From the NCBI GenBank assembly GCA_027070475.1, contig JALXDT010000235.1, positions 1 through 14,355 on the forward strand: 14,355 bases of DNA, read 5' to 3'. Shown piece after piece: positions 1 through 8,226 of the stretch. Positions within the stretch are counted from its first letter, which is position 1, and the number at the start of each line of letters is the position of its first letter. Source of the stretch: Candidatus Aminicenantota bacterium. Its GTDB lineage: Bacteria; Acidobacteriota; Aminicenantia; JAMOAD01. The notes under the pieces are model-generated. The model made no database searches and was not told the origin of the DNA. It was given only the letters and a program-made list of their open reading frames with translations. The translations under genes and the position numbers were made by a program.

Positions 1-41
1 ATATAATACTGTGAAGCTTTGATTTTTCTTACCTATTATAA

Positions 42-1130
42 TCAAACATTTATATTCCTATAAATATATGTATGTACAAAATTAAAAATATCTTTAGGAA
101 TTGGTTCTCTAACATAGGGGTGAACTCTATTAGAAAGAAAGGAGAAAACAAGTTCTTTCTCAGGTACCACAGCAAGAGAAGTACCAGTAAATCCATTGTG
201 ATATCCTGATTTTTCAGGAAAATCAGGTGATAAAACAGCTCCTTCCGAAGTTTTCAATATTAGCCCTATGGATCTGTGAGTCTTGCCAAATGGTGTAAAG
301 TTTTTAAAAAAAAGTTTAATGGTTTCGGGTTTAAAAATAGTGGAAACATTTTCTAAAAGTTGATTTCCCAACATACCTATCTCCTTTGCTGTTGAAAAGA
401 GTCCTGAATTTCCCGCCGTTCCTCCTGAAAAAAAGGAATTACCATCATGTACCTTTCCCCATATTACTCCTTTTCTCTCAGGTATTTTTAATCTGAACAA
501 TTTTTCTGATTTTAATCTTTCATATTCATTCCCTTTTTCAGTAGCTGAGATTTTTTCCTTCAGTTTCTCGGGGGGAGAGAAATAAGTTTCCTTCAAATTC
601 AACTTATCCCGAATAAGAGAATAATAAAGATTCTCATAACTTTCTCCGCTTACCTTTTCAATTATTGCTTTTAAGATAATATAATTTATACAGCTATAGA
701 TAACAGAGGTGCCTGGTTTTGCTTCCATTTCGGTATTTAAAGCTTCTTTTAATATATTATCAAACCCTGATTTATCATAGTATAGTGGCTTCCAGCTTAT
801 AATTCCCGAACTGTGTGTTAAAAGCTGCAAAACAGTTATTTCTCTCTTATTCTCTGGTAAATTTTTAAAAAAAGATTTTAAAGGAGAATTAAGGTTCAAA
901 GCCCCCTCTTGAAAGAGTAAGCCTACTAAAAAACTCGTAGCCACAATTTTCGTTATTGATGCTACATCATAAAGAGTATTATCTTTTGCTTTAATTTTGA
1001 CAGGCTCCAAAACAGAAAATCCATCAGAAAATGTAACTATCTCCTCGCCTTTTTTAAAAACAGATAAAGAGTAAGAAGTAATTCTCCCTTCATTAATTTT
1101 TTGTTTTAGAAAACTTTTCAGATCTTTCAT
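42..1130 (-). CDS. Serine hydrolase, beta-lactamase/CubicO fold
   Basis: A 362-residue protein of the serine beta-lactamase-like (class C/CubicO/YbbE) family, which includes peptidases, esterases and amidases acting through an acylated serine. The nucleophile motif is S58-I-T-K61. The third motif is H311-N-G within HNGFTGTSL, followed by a typical TNRVHP-like stretch (SNRVHP). A family block VHDGNSFFSGG with GLFSTA lies at about residues 228-247. The Y-x-N position reads Y145-S-C147, so the usual Asn is Cys. There is no signal peptide or membrane segment, so the protein is predicted to be cytoplasmic, unusual for an enzyme acting on cell wall. The start overlaps the upstream dehydrogenase gene by 38 nt; it is kept because an AAGG-type ribosome site lies 7 nt before the ATG and the N-terminal length fits the fold. 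It is the last gene of the envelope run seen here. The family is well supported; the substrate is unknown, and beta-lactam resistance should not be assumed. Confidence 0.85.
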   Translation of the reverse strand: MKDLKSFLKQKINEGRITSYSLSVFKKGEEIVTFSDGFSVLEPVKIKAKDNTLYDVASITKIVATSFLVGLLFQEGALNLNSPLKSFFKNLPENKREITVLQLLTHSSGIISWKPLYYDKSGFDNILKEALNTEMEAKPGTSVIYSCINYIILKAIIEKVSGESYENLYYSLIRDKLNLKETYFSPPEKLKEKISATEKGNEYERLKSEKLFRLKIPERKGVIWGKVHDGNSFFSGGTAGNSGLFSTAKEIGMLGNQLLENVSTIFKPETIKLFFKNFTPFGKTHRSIGLILKTSEGAVLSPDFPEKSGYHNGFTGTSLAVVPEKELVFSFLSNRVHPYVREPIPKDIFNFVHTYIYRNINV

Positions 1131-2031
1131 TTATCAACCTTGAAATCTTCTCAGCTACTTGAAGGGCAAAAACTCCTTCTTCAAGAGATATTTCCTGTTT
1201 ATCTTCCCCTTTTATTGCATTGACAAAATTCTCCAGCTCCAGTTTTAAGGGTTCCTCCTTTTTAACTTCCAGAGCTGTTCTCTTTATATTATTTTTATAA
1301 ACCCTCGTTACATAAACTTCCTGAATAGTATAATCAAGATTAAAATAAGAACTTTTCTGAAAAATCCTAACCTTCCTCACCTTTTCTGCTGAAACACGGC
1401 TTGCTGTTAAATTAGCGACAGAGCCATCCTCAAATTCAATGATTACATTTGCAATATCTATCTTTTCTGTAACAACAGGAATTCCAACTGCCCTTATATC
1501 TTTGCATTTTTCCCTGACAAGGCTAAATACAATATCTATATCATGAATCATTAAATCCTTAATTACATCTACATCAAGAGCCCTATTCGAGAATCTTCCT
1601 AATCTTTCTGATATAAAATAAAATGGAAACTCAACCTTATCTCTAAAGGATTTAAGAGCTGGATTGAATCTTTCTATATGTCCAACAGTAATTATGCTGT
1701 TTCCCCTTTTCTTAATTTCAATAAGCTCTCTTGCCTGAGAAACAGTGGCTGTAACAGGTTTTTCTATTAATACATGCTTATCTCTTTCCATCAATCTTTT
1801 TGCAATTTCATAATGAGTTACAGTAGGTGTGGAAATAATAAAAGCATCCGCTTTATTTAAAACATCTTCATAATTAATATAATATGGGACATCAAATTCC
1901 TCGCCAACAGTTCTCACTCTTTCTGGATTTATATCCACGACTCCTACCAATTCAACATCATTTAATTCCTTTAATATTCTGGTATGATGATACCCTAAAT
2001 ATCCAACTCCGATAACAGCTATCTTTATCAT
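1093..2031 (-). CDS. Gfo/Idh/MocA family NAD-dependent sugar dehydrogenase, possible GnnA-like
   Basis: A 312-residue oxidoreductase with an N-terminal Rossmann fold (GVGYLG at residues 8-13) and the family's catalytic features: EKPVT at 90-94 with the active-site Lys, GHIERFNP at 117-124, and DLMIHDID at 159-166 with His163. Such enzymes oxidise or reduce hydroxyls on sugars, often nucleotide sugars. The gene starts at an ATGA overlap with the stop of lpxI, so the two are translationally coupled, and lpxA lies just upstream. In bacteria such as Acidithiobacillus and Leptospira, GnnA of this family oxidises the 3-OH of UDP-GlcNAc so that GnnB can aminate it, giving amide-linked lipid A; gnnA is known to sit at an lpx locus. 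That role is an inference from context here, because no GnnB-like aminotransferase is in the window. The alternative is another nucleotide-sugar dehydrogenase for LPS or O-antigen. The family call is firm. Confidence 0.88.
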   Translation of the reverse strand: MIKIAVIGVGYLGYHHTRILKELNDVELVGVVDINPERVRTVGEEFDVPYYINYEDVLNKADAFIISTPTVTHYEIAKRLMERDKHVLIEKPVTATVSQARELIEIKKRGNSIITVGHIERFNPALKSFRDKVEFPFYFISERLGRFSNRALDVDVIKDLMIHDIDIVFSLVREKCKDIRAVGIPVVTEKIDIANVIIEFEDGSVANLTASRVSAEKVRKVRIFQKSSYFNLDYTIQEVYVTRVYKNNIKRTALEVKKEEPLKLELENFVNAIKGEDKQEISLEEGVFALQVAEKISRLINERSEKFSKTKN

Positions 2032-2825
2032 AAAGCCACCATAAATAATTTTTGCTTTTTAGAATACTCCATACATCCATCAAAGTCAAGCATAATTGTT
2101 TTATCTCCTTCTACAACTAAACCTATACCCCCACATTTTTTTATATTTTTTAAGGTATCTGAGCCAACCACAGGCATATCAAAACTCATGCTTTGATAGG
2201 GATTTGATACTTTAACAACAAAGAACTCTTTAACATATTTTCCAACTCTTTTTATCATTTCATCAGTTCCCTCTATAGCTTCAACCCCAACAACTATACC
2301 ATCCTTAAAAGCAATTGCCTGTCCTATGTCAAGCTCAGCTATTCTCTTCGCTATTGCAAAAGCTTGATCAATTTCATTTTTCATACCTTTAGAAATCTTC
2401 CCAACGGAAAATCCCTTCGGGGGAATATGCTCTTTTAAAAGAAAATCATACTCTACCAATTTCATATTATTCGATTCTAAAAAATCACTTATTACAGAGT
2501 AAATAGAAAGAGTGTTTTTACTTTTTAACTTTTTTAAAAGAGAAAAAGCTTTAATATCTGGAGAAAAATCTCTAAAAACATTAATGTGCTCGACTTTGCC
2601 AGCCATTATAAGTTCTTTAATCTTATTATCCCTAAAAAATTTTAATATCTTACTAACTTCACCAATTTTAAAAATTCCACTTTTAAAACTAATATTACTT
2701 AATTCAGGATCACCAAAGCCCTTCAAAATAGCTGTGTAAACCGTCTTCTCTCTCTTGTTTAATTCCTCTATTATTAATTTAGGGAGTTTTCCCTTTCCAG
2801 CTATTATCCCTATCTTTTCATCCAT
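2028..2825 (-). CDS. lpxI: UDP-2,3-diacylglucosamine diphosphatase LpxI
   Basis: A 265-residue protein of the LpxI (DUF1009) family, which hydrolyses UDP-2,3-diacylglucosamine to lipid X and UMP in lipid A synthesis and replaces the unrelated LpxH. Visible family blocks are IAGKGKLP at residues 8-15, AGKVEH at about 75-80, VEAIEGTDEMI at 181-191 and FDMPVVGSDT at 215-224. Asp216 in the last block is my candidate for the catalytic Asp reported in the Caulobacter enzyme (alignment from memory). Length is close to the family norm. The start overlaps the end of lpxA by 16 nt and the stop overlaps the start of the dehydrogenase by 4 nt, so the gene is in the middle of a tightly coupled LPS operon. 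It acts in the cytoplasm or at the inner membrane surface. The usual downstream partner lpxB is not in the window. Confidence 0.93.
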   Translation of the reverse strand: MDEKIGIIAGKGKLPKLIIEELNKREKTVYTAILKGFGDPELSNISFKSGIFKIGEVSKILKFFRDNKIKELIMAGKVEHINVFRDFSPDIKAFSLLKKLKSKNTLSIYSVISDFLESNNMKLVEYDFLLKEHIPPKGFSVGKISKGMKNEIDQAFAIAKRIAELDIGQAIAFKDGIVVGVEAIEGTDEMIKRVGKYVKEFFVVKVSNPYQSMSFDMPVVGSDTLKNIKKCGGIGLVVEGDKTIMLDFDGCMEYSKKQKLFMVAL

Positions 2826-3619
2826 TTATCAGCGGTTTTTTTTATAAAACCTCTTTTTGAATTTTGAATAAAATTAATAAGGTGGTTAAGTTCTTTATTA
2901 TCAGATGGTAACTCCTCTTTTATCTTATTTAGAGCCTGAGAGGTATTTAAACCACTTCTAAAAAGTATTTTAAAAGCCTCTTTAATTATTGCAACAGTCT
3001 CTTTAGAGATTCCATTCCTTCTCATACCTATTGAATTTACATCCATAATAACAGCAGGTCTTGCTCCTATTACTCTTGCAAAAGGGGGCACATCCTGAGA
3101 AATCACAGCATATCCTCCAACAAAACTAAATCTTCCTACTCTTGCGAATTGATGAACTCCCACAAAAGCACTAATTATAGCATAATCCTCAACTATTACA
3201 TGCCCCCCCATTGTAGCTCCATTTGTAAAAATTGTATTATTTCCTACCTGAACATCATGGGCTATATGGGAATATGACATAAAATAGTTGTTGTCACCTA
3301 TTCTTGTAACTCCTCCCCCTTTCGTAGTTCCCATGTTTACACTGGTGTACTCCCTTATTATATTATTATTACCGATTATTACCTTATTAATCTCATCCTT
3401 ATATCCCAGATCCTGAGGAGGAGTTCCAATTGTAACAAAAGAATAGATTTTGTTATTTTCACCTATTTCAGTATCTCCTGTAATAATAACATTTGGATAA
3501 ACAACCGTTCCTTTCCTTATTTTTACATTTTTCCCGATAAAGGAAAAAGCACCTATACTTACTCCCTCTTCTAAAATTGCACCCTTCTCAATAATTGCTC
3601 TGGAACTGATTTCTGTCAT
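2810..3619 (-). CDS. lpxA: UDP-N-acetylglucosamine acyltransferase LpxA
   Basis: A 269-residue left-handed beta-helix acyltransferase that starts lipid A synthesis by moving a 3-hydroxyacyl chain from ACP to the 3-position of UDP-GlcNAc (or its 3-amino analogue). Hexapeptide repeats fill residues 1 to about 185, followed by a helical C-terminal tail. Aligned by eye to E. coli LpxA, the key residues are kept: His118 and His121 (E. coli 122 and general base 125) in SHIAHD, His140 (144), His156 (160) in VHQF, and Arg201 (204). Gly169 aligns with E. coli Gly173, the hydrocarbon-ruler position, which is compatible with a long acyl chain but does not prove it. The gene lies 7 nt after fabZ and overlaps lpxI by 16 nt. 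Whether it prefers UDP-GlcNAc or UDP-GlcNAc3N cannot be read from the sequence. The call is very secure. Confidence 0.96.
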   Translation of the reverse strand: MTEISSRAIIEKGAILEEGVSIGAFSFIGKNVKIRKGTVVYPNVIITGDTEIGENNKIYSFVTIGTPPQDLGYKDEINKVIIGNNNIIREYTSVNMGTTKGGGVTRIGDNNYFMSYSHIAHDVQVGNNTIFTNGATMGGHVIVEDYAIISAFVGVHQFARVGRFSFVGGYAVISQDVPPFARVIGARPAVIMDVNSIGMRRNGISKETVAIIKEAFKILFRSGLNTSQALNKIKEELPSDNKELNHLINFIQNSKRGFIKKTADKWMKR

Positions 3620-3626
3620 TCCTAAT

Positions 3627-4082
3627 CTAAGAAAGGCCCAATTCCTCTTTTGTTTTAATAGCAGATAAAATAGTAGCGGAAGCTACGATTTCGCTGTTAA
3701 CTTTAGCCACTCCCTCGATCTTGGAAACTCCTCTTCTAAAAAAAATTAATTTGACTTCAAGCTCAAGAGTATCTCCTGGAAGAACGGGCTTCTTAAACCT
3801 GGCCTTTTCCACTCCTCCTAAAAACATAACCGAATTTTCCTTGGTAAACTTACTTTCTAACTTCTGGAGAAGTAGAATACCTCCAGCTTGGGCAAGAGCT
3901 TCTATTATCAAAACTCCGGGCATTACCGGGTTGTCGGGGAAATGACCAACAAAAAAAGGCTCATTAAAAGAGACATTTTTTATAGCTCTTAATGTATCCT
4001 CCTTTATTTCTACTATTCTATCTACAAGCAAAAAAGGATATCGATGGGGAAGATAGTTTAAAATTTTTTGAGTTTCAAACAT
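3627..4082 (-). CDS. fabZ: 3-hydroxyacyl-ACP dehydratase FabZ
   Basis: A 151-residue hot-dog-fold dehydratase that removes water from 3-hydroxyacyl-ACP in fatty acid elongation and so competes with LpxA for the same acyl donor. The N-terminal LPHRYPFLLVDRI block (residues 11-23) and the catalytic block GHFPDNPVMPGV (46-57) are both present; His47 and Glu61 correspond to the His/Glu pair of E. coli FabZ. Length is standard and it is not fused to LpxC, as happens in some phyla. It lies 9 nt after the skp/ompH gene and 7 nt before lpxA. The usual order skp-lpxD-fabZ-lpxA is therefore kept apart from a missing lpxD. Confidence 0.96.
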   Translation of the reverse strand: MFETQKILNYLPHRYPFLLVDRIVEIKEDTLRAIKNVSFNEPFFVGHFPDNPVMPGVLIIEALAQAGGILLLQKLESKFTKENSVMFLGGVEKARFKKPVLPGDTLELEVKLIFFRRGVSKIEGVAKVNSEIVASATILSAIKTKEELGLS

Positions 4083-4091
4083 CCTGCCTAT

Positions 4092-4625
4092 TTATTTTTT
4101 CGTTGATGAAAGTTTCATCTTATTATATCTCTGGATAACAATATCAGTAATGTCAATAGCTTTATCCATATCAATTATACCGGCTCTTGTCACATCAAAA
4201 ATTATTGTAATTCCCCTTTCTTTTCTTATCTTCTTTATTATAGGCTCAAGCTCTTTTGTTATTTGCCCTAAAAGTTTATTGCTCTGGTACTGAATATCCA
4301 TCTGGGCAGCTTTTATTTCCTGCTGAATAGAGGCTTTCTTTGAATCAATTTTCTTTTGAAGATCCAATCTTGCAGCATCACTCATAGTAAAACCCTGCGT
4401 CTGAAGTTTTTGCTCAAGATTATTTAATTCTCTTCTCATTCTGTTTATTTTGTCCTGTTTTGCTTTTTGGAGATTCTGTAATTTTTTCAAAATCTTCTTC
4501 CCTTCAATTGAGTTTTGTAAAACCTTTTGAGGATTAATTACTGCAATCTTTGTTGTGCTTTGAGCAAAGACAAAAGCTCCCAATAAAACCAATACTACCA
4601 AACTTGATAAAATTCTTTTTTTCAT
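4092..4625 (-). CDS. skp: Skp/OmpH-family periplasmic chaperone
   Basis: A 177-residue secreted protein with a clear signal peptide: a KKR-positive start, a hydrophobic core to about residue 20 and a likely cut after VFA at residue 21. The mature protein opens with the short strand KIAVINPQKVL typical of the OmpH/Skp family, then a long Lys/Gln/Glu-rich helical region at about residues 40-115 predicted to form the coiled-coil tentacles, and a C-terminal strand-helix part. Skp chaperones hold unfolded outer-membrane proteins in the periplasm and pass them to the BAM complex. It lies 22 nt after bamA with a strong GGAGG ribosome site (4632-4636) 6 nt before the ATG. This bamA-skp pairing is widespread and supports the call. 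Confidence 0.92.
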   Translation of the reverse strand: MKKRILSSLVVLVLLGAFVFAQSTTKIAVINPQKVLQNSIEGKKILKKLQNLQKAKQDKINRMRRELNNLEQKLQTQGFTMSDAARLDLQKKIDSKKASIQQEIKAAQMDIQYQSNKLLGQITKELEPIIKKIRKERGITIIFDVTRAGIIDMDKAIDITDIVIQRYNKMKLSSTKK

Positions 4626-4647
4626 CTATTTCCTCCAAATATTTTTT

Positions 4648-6969
4648 TTAAAATGTTGTTCCAACACCAAACCTCATCTGAAAATGATTTTCACCTTCAT
4701 AAAGCGTCCTTGGATTATAAGCAAAAATCAATCTAAAAGGAACACTTAAAGCAGGTATAAAAATTCTTACTTCAGCTCCTAAAGATGAATACATATCTTT
4801 AAAGGTTATAGGAACTCCTGGAGCCCAAGTGTTTCCTCTATCATAAAAAAATATTAGATTCAATGGTGTTTGTTTTCCAAGTGGGATCTTATATTCAAAG
4901 TTAAACTGTAAAAGTCTGTCTCCACCTACAATATATCCAGCTGAATCTCTTGGAGCTATCTGATAAACTTCAAATCCCCTGATAGACATTTCTCCACCCA
5001 TGTAAAATCTTTCGTAGAATGGAATTTCCTGCTCATCAAGAGATTTTATATAACTTCCCTCAAAATGGATTCCTATTGTGTGCCTTCTTAGAATTCCCTG
5101 GAAATATTTTGTAAACAAAAATCTTGGTTTATAAAGGCTATAATCTCCTCCCAAAAATTTTCCTGAAAATTTAAGGCTGAATCCAAGCATTATTCCTGAA
5201 GTGGGATCGAGAGGAGAATCAACAGTGGAATAATAAAGGTTAGGGATTAAACTTGAAAAAGCTCTCTCACCCTTTTGATAATAATAGTAATAGTAAGGAT
5301 TATAGCTCATCTGGAAAAGATCACTTACATCCCTTACATTAATTTTTTCATAAGAATAGGTTAAACTAAAATTTAAATATCTATAAAGTCTTGTACTAAC
5401 AGAAAAGCTTGCACCTTTTGTGGATCTATCAAAAAGGTATGGATATACCATAGATCTATTAAAAATATTAAAACCAAGAGACATCGGGAGATCAAAGACA
5501 TAAGGTTCAGTAAAACTAAAGCTATAATTTTTAGTCCTTGAACCATACATTAACATCATGCTCATCTTTTCACCGGCGCCCATAAAGTTTATCGTTGAAT
5601 AGGAAAACATCACAAAGGTTCCTTCATATCCACTGTATCCACCGCTAAACTGAAACATATTTCTTCCAAGCTCTGCCACTTTTACTGTTAAATCAATCTG
5701 TGAAGGATCCTTTGGGTCAGGTTTAACATCGGGCATCTCCTTAATATCAACCAGACCCAATTGCTTCATCCTTCTCAAGCTCTGTTCAAAAAAGCCAGTC
5801 CTGAAAACATCTCCCTCTCTTAAAAAAAACTCCCTTCTTAAAACAAAGTCTTTTGTATAAGTATTCCCTTTAAAACTTAAATACCTAAGATATGCTTTTT
5901 TATTTTCCTGAATATTTATTTTTATAGTAACAGTTTTATGAACAGGGTCAAGACTCTCACTGGGAGCTACCTGACAATAAAAGTATCCTCTATTTCCGTA
6001 AAATTTCTGAATGTCCTGAATACTATCATTTCTCTTTTTAAGACTATACCAATCTCCCTTCCTTAATTTAAAAAGTGCTTTAATTAAAAGCTTTGGCAAT
6101 ACCTTATTCCCACTAACCTTTATTCCCCCTATTTTATATCTTTTACCTTCTACTATGGGAATTATAATATTCACCATTTTTCGCTTTTTAAAGAATGCAT
6201 CTCTTTTAACAACATATTTTAACTTTGGCTCACCTATCTTCACCTCTAAAAAGCCTCTATTATAGTAAGCCTCCTTTATATTATCCAGATCCTCTTTTAA
6301 TTTATCCATTGAAAAATTATCTTTATGAAAAAGGGAAAAAATAAATGAGTTTTCTCTCTGCTTTTTTAAATACCATTTTAAGATAAAAGAAGGAATCGAG
6401 TGATTTCCAACAAATTTTATCTTATTTATTTTTACACTTAATCCTTTTTTAACAAAGATTTCTATATCAATATCTCCATCTTTTCTCTTTTTGGTTTTAA
6501 CTCTAACTTCTGACCCTTCATAATTTTTTTCTGCCAAATACTCTTTTATAGCCCTTTCAACACTTTTAACTTTATAAGGATCATAATATGAATAAGGAAG
6601 GATTCGTATATTCTTTTCATCAAGTTTTTTGGTTATATCTTTCTCTTTCACTCCCTTTGTAATATAGTTAATCGTTTTTACAACAGGTCTCTCCTCTACC
6701 TTAATAATTAAAGTGGTTCCTTTAACTGAATCCTCTTTTTCTACCTCTATATAGTCAAAAAATCCAGTATCCCATAATTTTTTTATTCCTTTGTCTACTC
6801 TCTCTAAACTATATTGTTCACCCTTTGTAACCCCAAAATAGTAAAGTACAGTCTCTACTGACAATCTCTTGTTGCCCTCAACCTTTATTGAAACAATCTC
6901 AGTAGCAAAAACAGGGGAAACAAAAATTAAAATAAAAAAAATCAAAAGAACTCTATTTAACTTCCGCAT
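4648..6969 (-). CDS. bamA: Outer membrane protein assembly factor BamA
   Basis: A 773-residue Omp85 protein, the central pore of the BAM complex that folds beta-barrel proteins into the outer membrane. It has a signal peptide (likely cut after VFA, residue 22), then five POTRA domains, seen from their recurring opening strands such as IVSIKVEGNKRL (from 25), INKIKFVGNHSI, IGGIKVSGNKVL and YLSFKGNTYT. The 16-strand barrel fills the C-terminal half from about residue 425. The conserved lid-lock motif of loop L6 is present as I663-R-G-F666, and the chain ends in the aromatic Phe expected of an outer-membrane barrel. Length is normal for the family. A run of six tyrosines (559-564) sits in a predicted barrel loop. 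The ATG has a GAGGGAG ribosome site. It begins the skp-fabZ-lpxA run, 97 nt after the glycosyltransferase gene. Confidence 0.96.
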   Translation of the reverse strand: MRKLNRVLLIFFILIFVSPVFATEIVSIKVEGNKRLSVETVLYYFGVTKGEQYSLERVDKGIKKLWDTGFFDYIEVEKEDSVKGTTLIIKVEERPVVKTINYITKGVKEKDITKKLDEKNIRILPYSYYDPYKVKSVERAIKEYLAEKNYEGSEVRVKTKKRKDGDIDIEIFVKKGLSVKINKIKFVGNHSIPSFILKWYLKKQRENSFIFSLFHKDNFSMDKLKEDLDNIKEAYYNRGFLEVKIGEPKLKYVVKRDAFFKKRKMVNIIIPIVEGKRYKIGGIKVSGNKVLPKLLIKALFKLRKGDWYSLKKRNDSIQDIQKFYGNRGYFYCQVAPSESLDPVHKTVTIKINIQENKKAYLRYLSFKGNTYTKDFVLRREFFLREGDVFRTGFFEQSLRRMKQLGLVDIKEMPDVKPDPKDPSQIDLTVKVAELGRNMFQFSGGYSGYEGTFVMFSYSTINFMGAGEKMSMMLMYGSRTKNYSFSFTEPYVFDLPMSLGFNIFNRSMVYPYLFDRSTKGASFSVSTRLYRYLNFSLTYSYEKINVRDVSDLFQMSYNPYYYYYYQKGERAFSSLIPNLYYSTVDSPLDPTSGIMLGFSLKFSGKFLGGDYSLYKPRFLFTKYFQGILRRHTIGIHFEGSYIKSLDEQEIPFYERFYMGGEMSIRGFEVYQIAPRDSAGYIVGGDRLLQFNFEYKIPLGKQTPLNLIFFYDRGNTWAPGVPITFKDMYSSLGAEVRIFIPALSVPFRLIFAYNPRTLYEGENHFQMRFGVGTTF

Positions 6970-6995
6970 ACTTTCTCCCTCTCTAATAAAGTTAT

Positions 6996-7026
6996 ATTAT
7001 ATATCACAAAAAATAGAAAAAAACAA
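6996..7026 (-). promoter_or_regulatory. Possible promoter before bamA
   Basis: On the minus strand, TATAAT (plus positions 6996-7001) lies 19 nt downstream of TTGTTT (7021-7026). Transcription would start near 6989, giving a leader of about 20 nt. The -10 is perfect but the region is very AT-rich and the spacer is longer than ideal, so chance matches are likely. It could give bamA expression independent of the glycosyltransferase gene. Confidence 0.35.
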
Positions 7027-7066
7027 TTTAGGAATTTTATAATCGAGGGTAAAAATGCTAAAATAT

Positions 7067-8209
7067 TCATCTATTCTTTTCAAATATTGAAATTTCTTTT
7101 TTTACCTTTTCCACATACTTACTTTTTGTAAAATTTGCTCTGGAAAACCTTAAAGCTTCCTCAGCTACCTTTTTACCTTTTTCCCCCAGAGCCTTTTTTA
7201 TTCCTTTGGAAATACTTTCAGGCTCAGGGGATACGAGAATTGAAATTTTTTCATTTAATAGTTGTGTATGGCTTAAAATATTTGTTGCGACTATGGGCTT
7301 TCCTGACTTAAGATAGCTATATATTTTTAAAGGAGTGTTTGTACCTTTCTTTCTTAATGATAAAAGAATATCACAGGCTTCAATAAAATTTATCACATCC
7401 CTTTTATGAACCTGTGAAATAAATCTAACTTTATTCTCATCAAATTTAAAATTTTTCTTATACTGGGCAATCTGCTCTTCCCTTCCTCCCACAATCAAAA
7501 TCCCCACACTATCATCCAAAAAGTTTGAAGCTTCGAGGAGAAGGTCAATTCCCTGATAATGCTCCAGAGTTCCTGCATAGAGCGCAATCTTTCTACCTTT
7601 AAATATATTCTTTATCTCCTGCACTCTTTTACTATCAGCTTCATACTCTTCATCCAAAAAATTTTCAATCAGATGTGAGTTCGCCTTCGGATATTTTGAA
7701 AGAACATATTCCTGCAATGCGGGACATATTGTTATTATTGAATCAGAGTTTTTTAAAACAAAATTTTCAAGGATTTTTACAAATCCTATAATAATCTTTG
7801 ATTTCGTAAAATTAAAGTTTGTCATCTGCTGCGGCAATGAAGAGTGCATATCATAAAGATGCTTTTTTCCAAAAAATTTCCTTAAAAAGGCTCCCAAGTA
7901 TCCCCCCTCTTCATGGGTATGAATAAAATCATACTTACCAAAGAGAGCTTTAAAAAAAGCTTTTGGAAATAGAAAGAGATCAAGAATAATTTTCGCAAAG
8001 GATGGCCCTATCTTTATCTTTTTGATGAAGGGGGGGCGAAAGGATCTGAAAATCTTTAAATTATCAATCTCAACATCCTCTCCGATCGGATAGGTTACAA
8101 GGTCAACCTGATGTCCCATTTCCGTAAGAGCCTTAATTCTATAAAATTCACTGAAAGGAGTACCTCTCGATTCAAAAAATGGTTCCGGTGCTATCATCAA
8201 TATCTTCAT
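7067..8209 (-). CDS. GT4-type glycosyltransferase
   Basis: A 380-residue GT-B-fold glycosyltransferase. The N-terminal acceptor domain starts with KILMIAPEPFFESRGTP (residues 2-18), a common opening of GT4 enzymes with the glycine loop, and HTHE at 97-100. The C-terminal donor domain shows YAGTLEHYQGIDLLLEA (from 211), the ILIVGG strand (238-242) and PLKIYSYLKSGKPIVATN (293-310). In this last block, where the first Glu of the usual E-x7-E signature would be expected, there is a Ser or Lys, a known variation. No membrane segment is obvious; a peripheral inner-membrane enzyme acting on LPS, a lipid or exopolysaccharide is likely, but donor and acceptor cannot be told. The ATG has an AGGTGA ribosome site. 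It heads the envelope unit, behind a good promoter and about 100 nt before bamA. Confidence 0.85.
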   Translation of the reverse strand: MKILMIAPEPFFESRGTPFSEFYRIKALTEMGHQVDLVTYPIGEDVEIDNLKIFRSFRPPFIKKIKIGPSFAKIILDLFLFPKAFFKALFGKYDFIHTHEEGGYLGAFLRKFFGKKHLYDMHSSLPQQMTNFNFTKSKIIIGFVKILENFVLKNSDSIITICPALQEYVLSKYPKANSHLIENFLDEEYEADSKRVQEIKNIFKGRKIALYAGTLEHYQGIDLLLEASNFLDDSVGILIVGGREEQIAQYKKNFKFDENKVRFISQVHKRDVINFIEACDILLSLRKKGTNTPLKIYSYLKSGKPIVATNILSHTQLLNEKISILVSPEPESISKGIKKALGEKGKKVAEEALRFSRANFTKSKYVEKVKKEISIFEKNR

Positions 8210-8226
8210 ATTTCACCTGTCTTCGG

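Noticed and set aside
1..41. Start of another gene after the serine hydrolase
   Set aside because: Only 41 nt remain; I see no start codon with a convincing ribosome site and no clear terminator.
42..1130. Annotating the hydrolase as an AmpC beta-lactamase resistance gene
   Set aside because: No signal peptide, altered Y-x-N motif and a position in an LPS operon; the fold covers many other activities.
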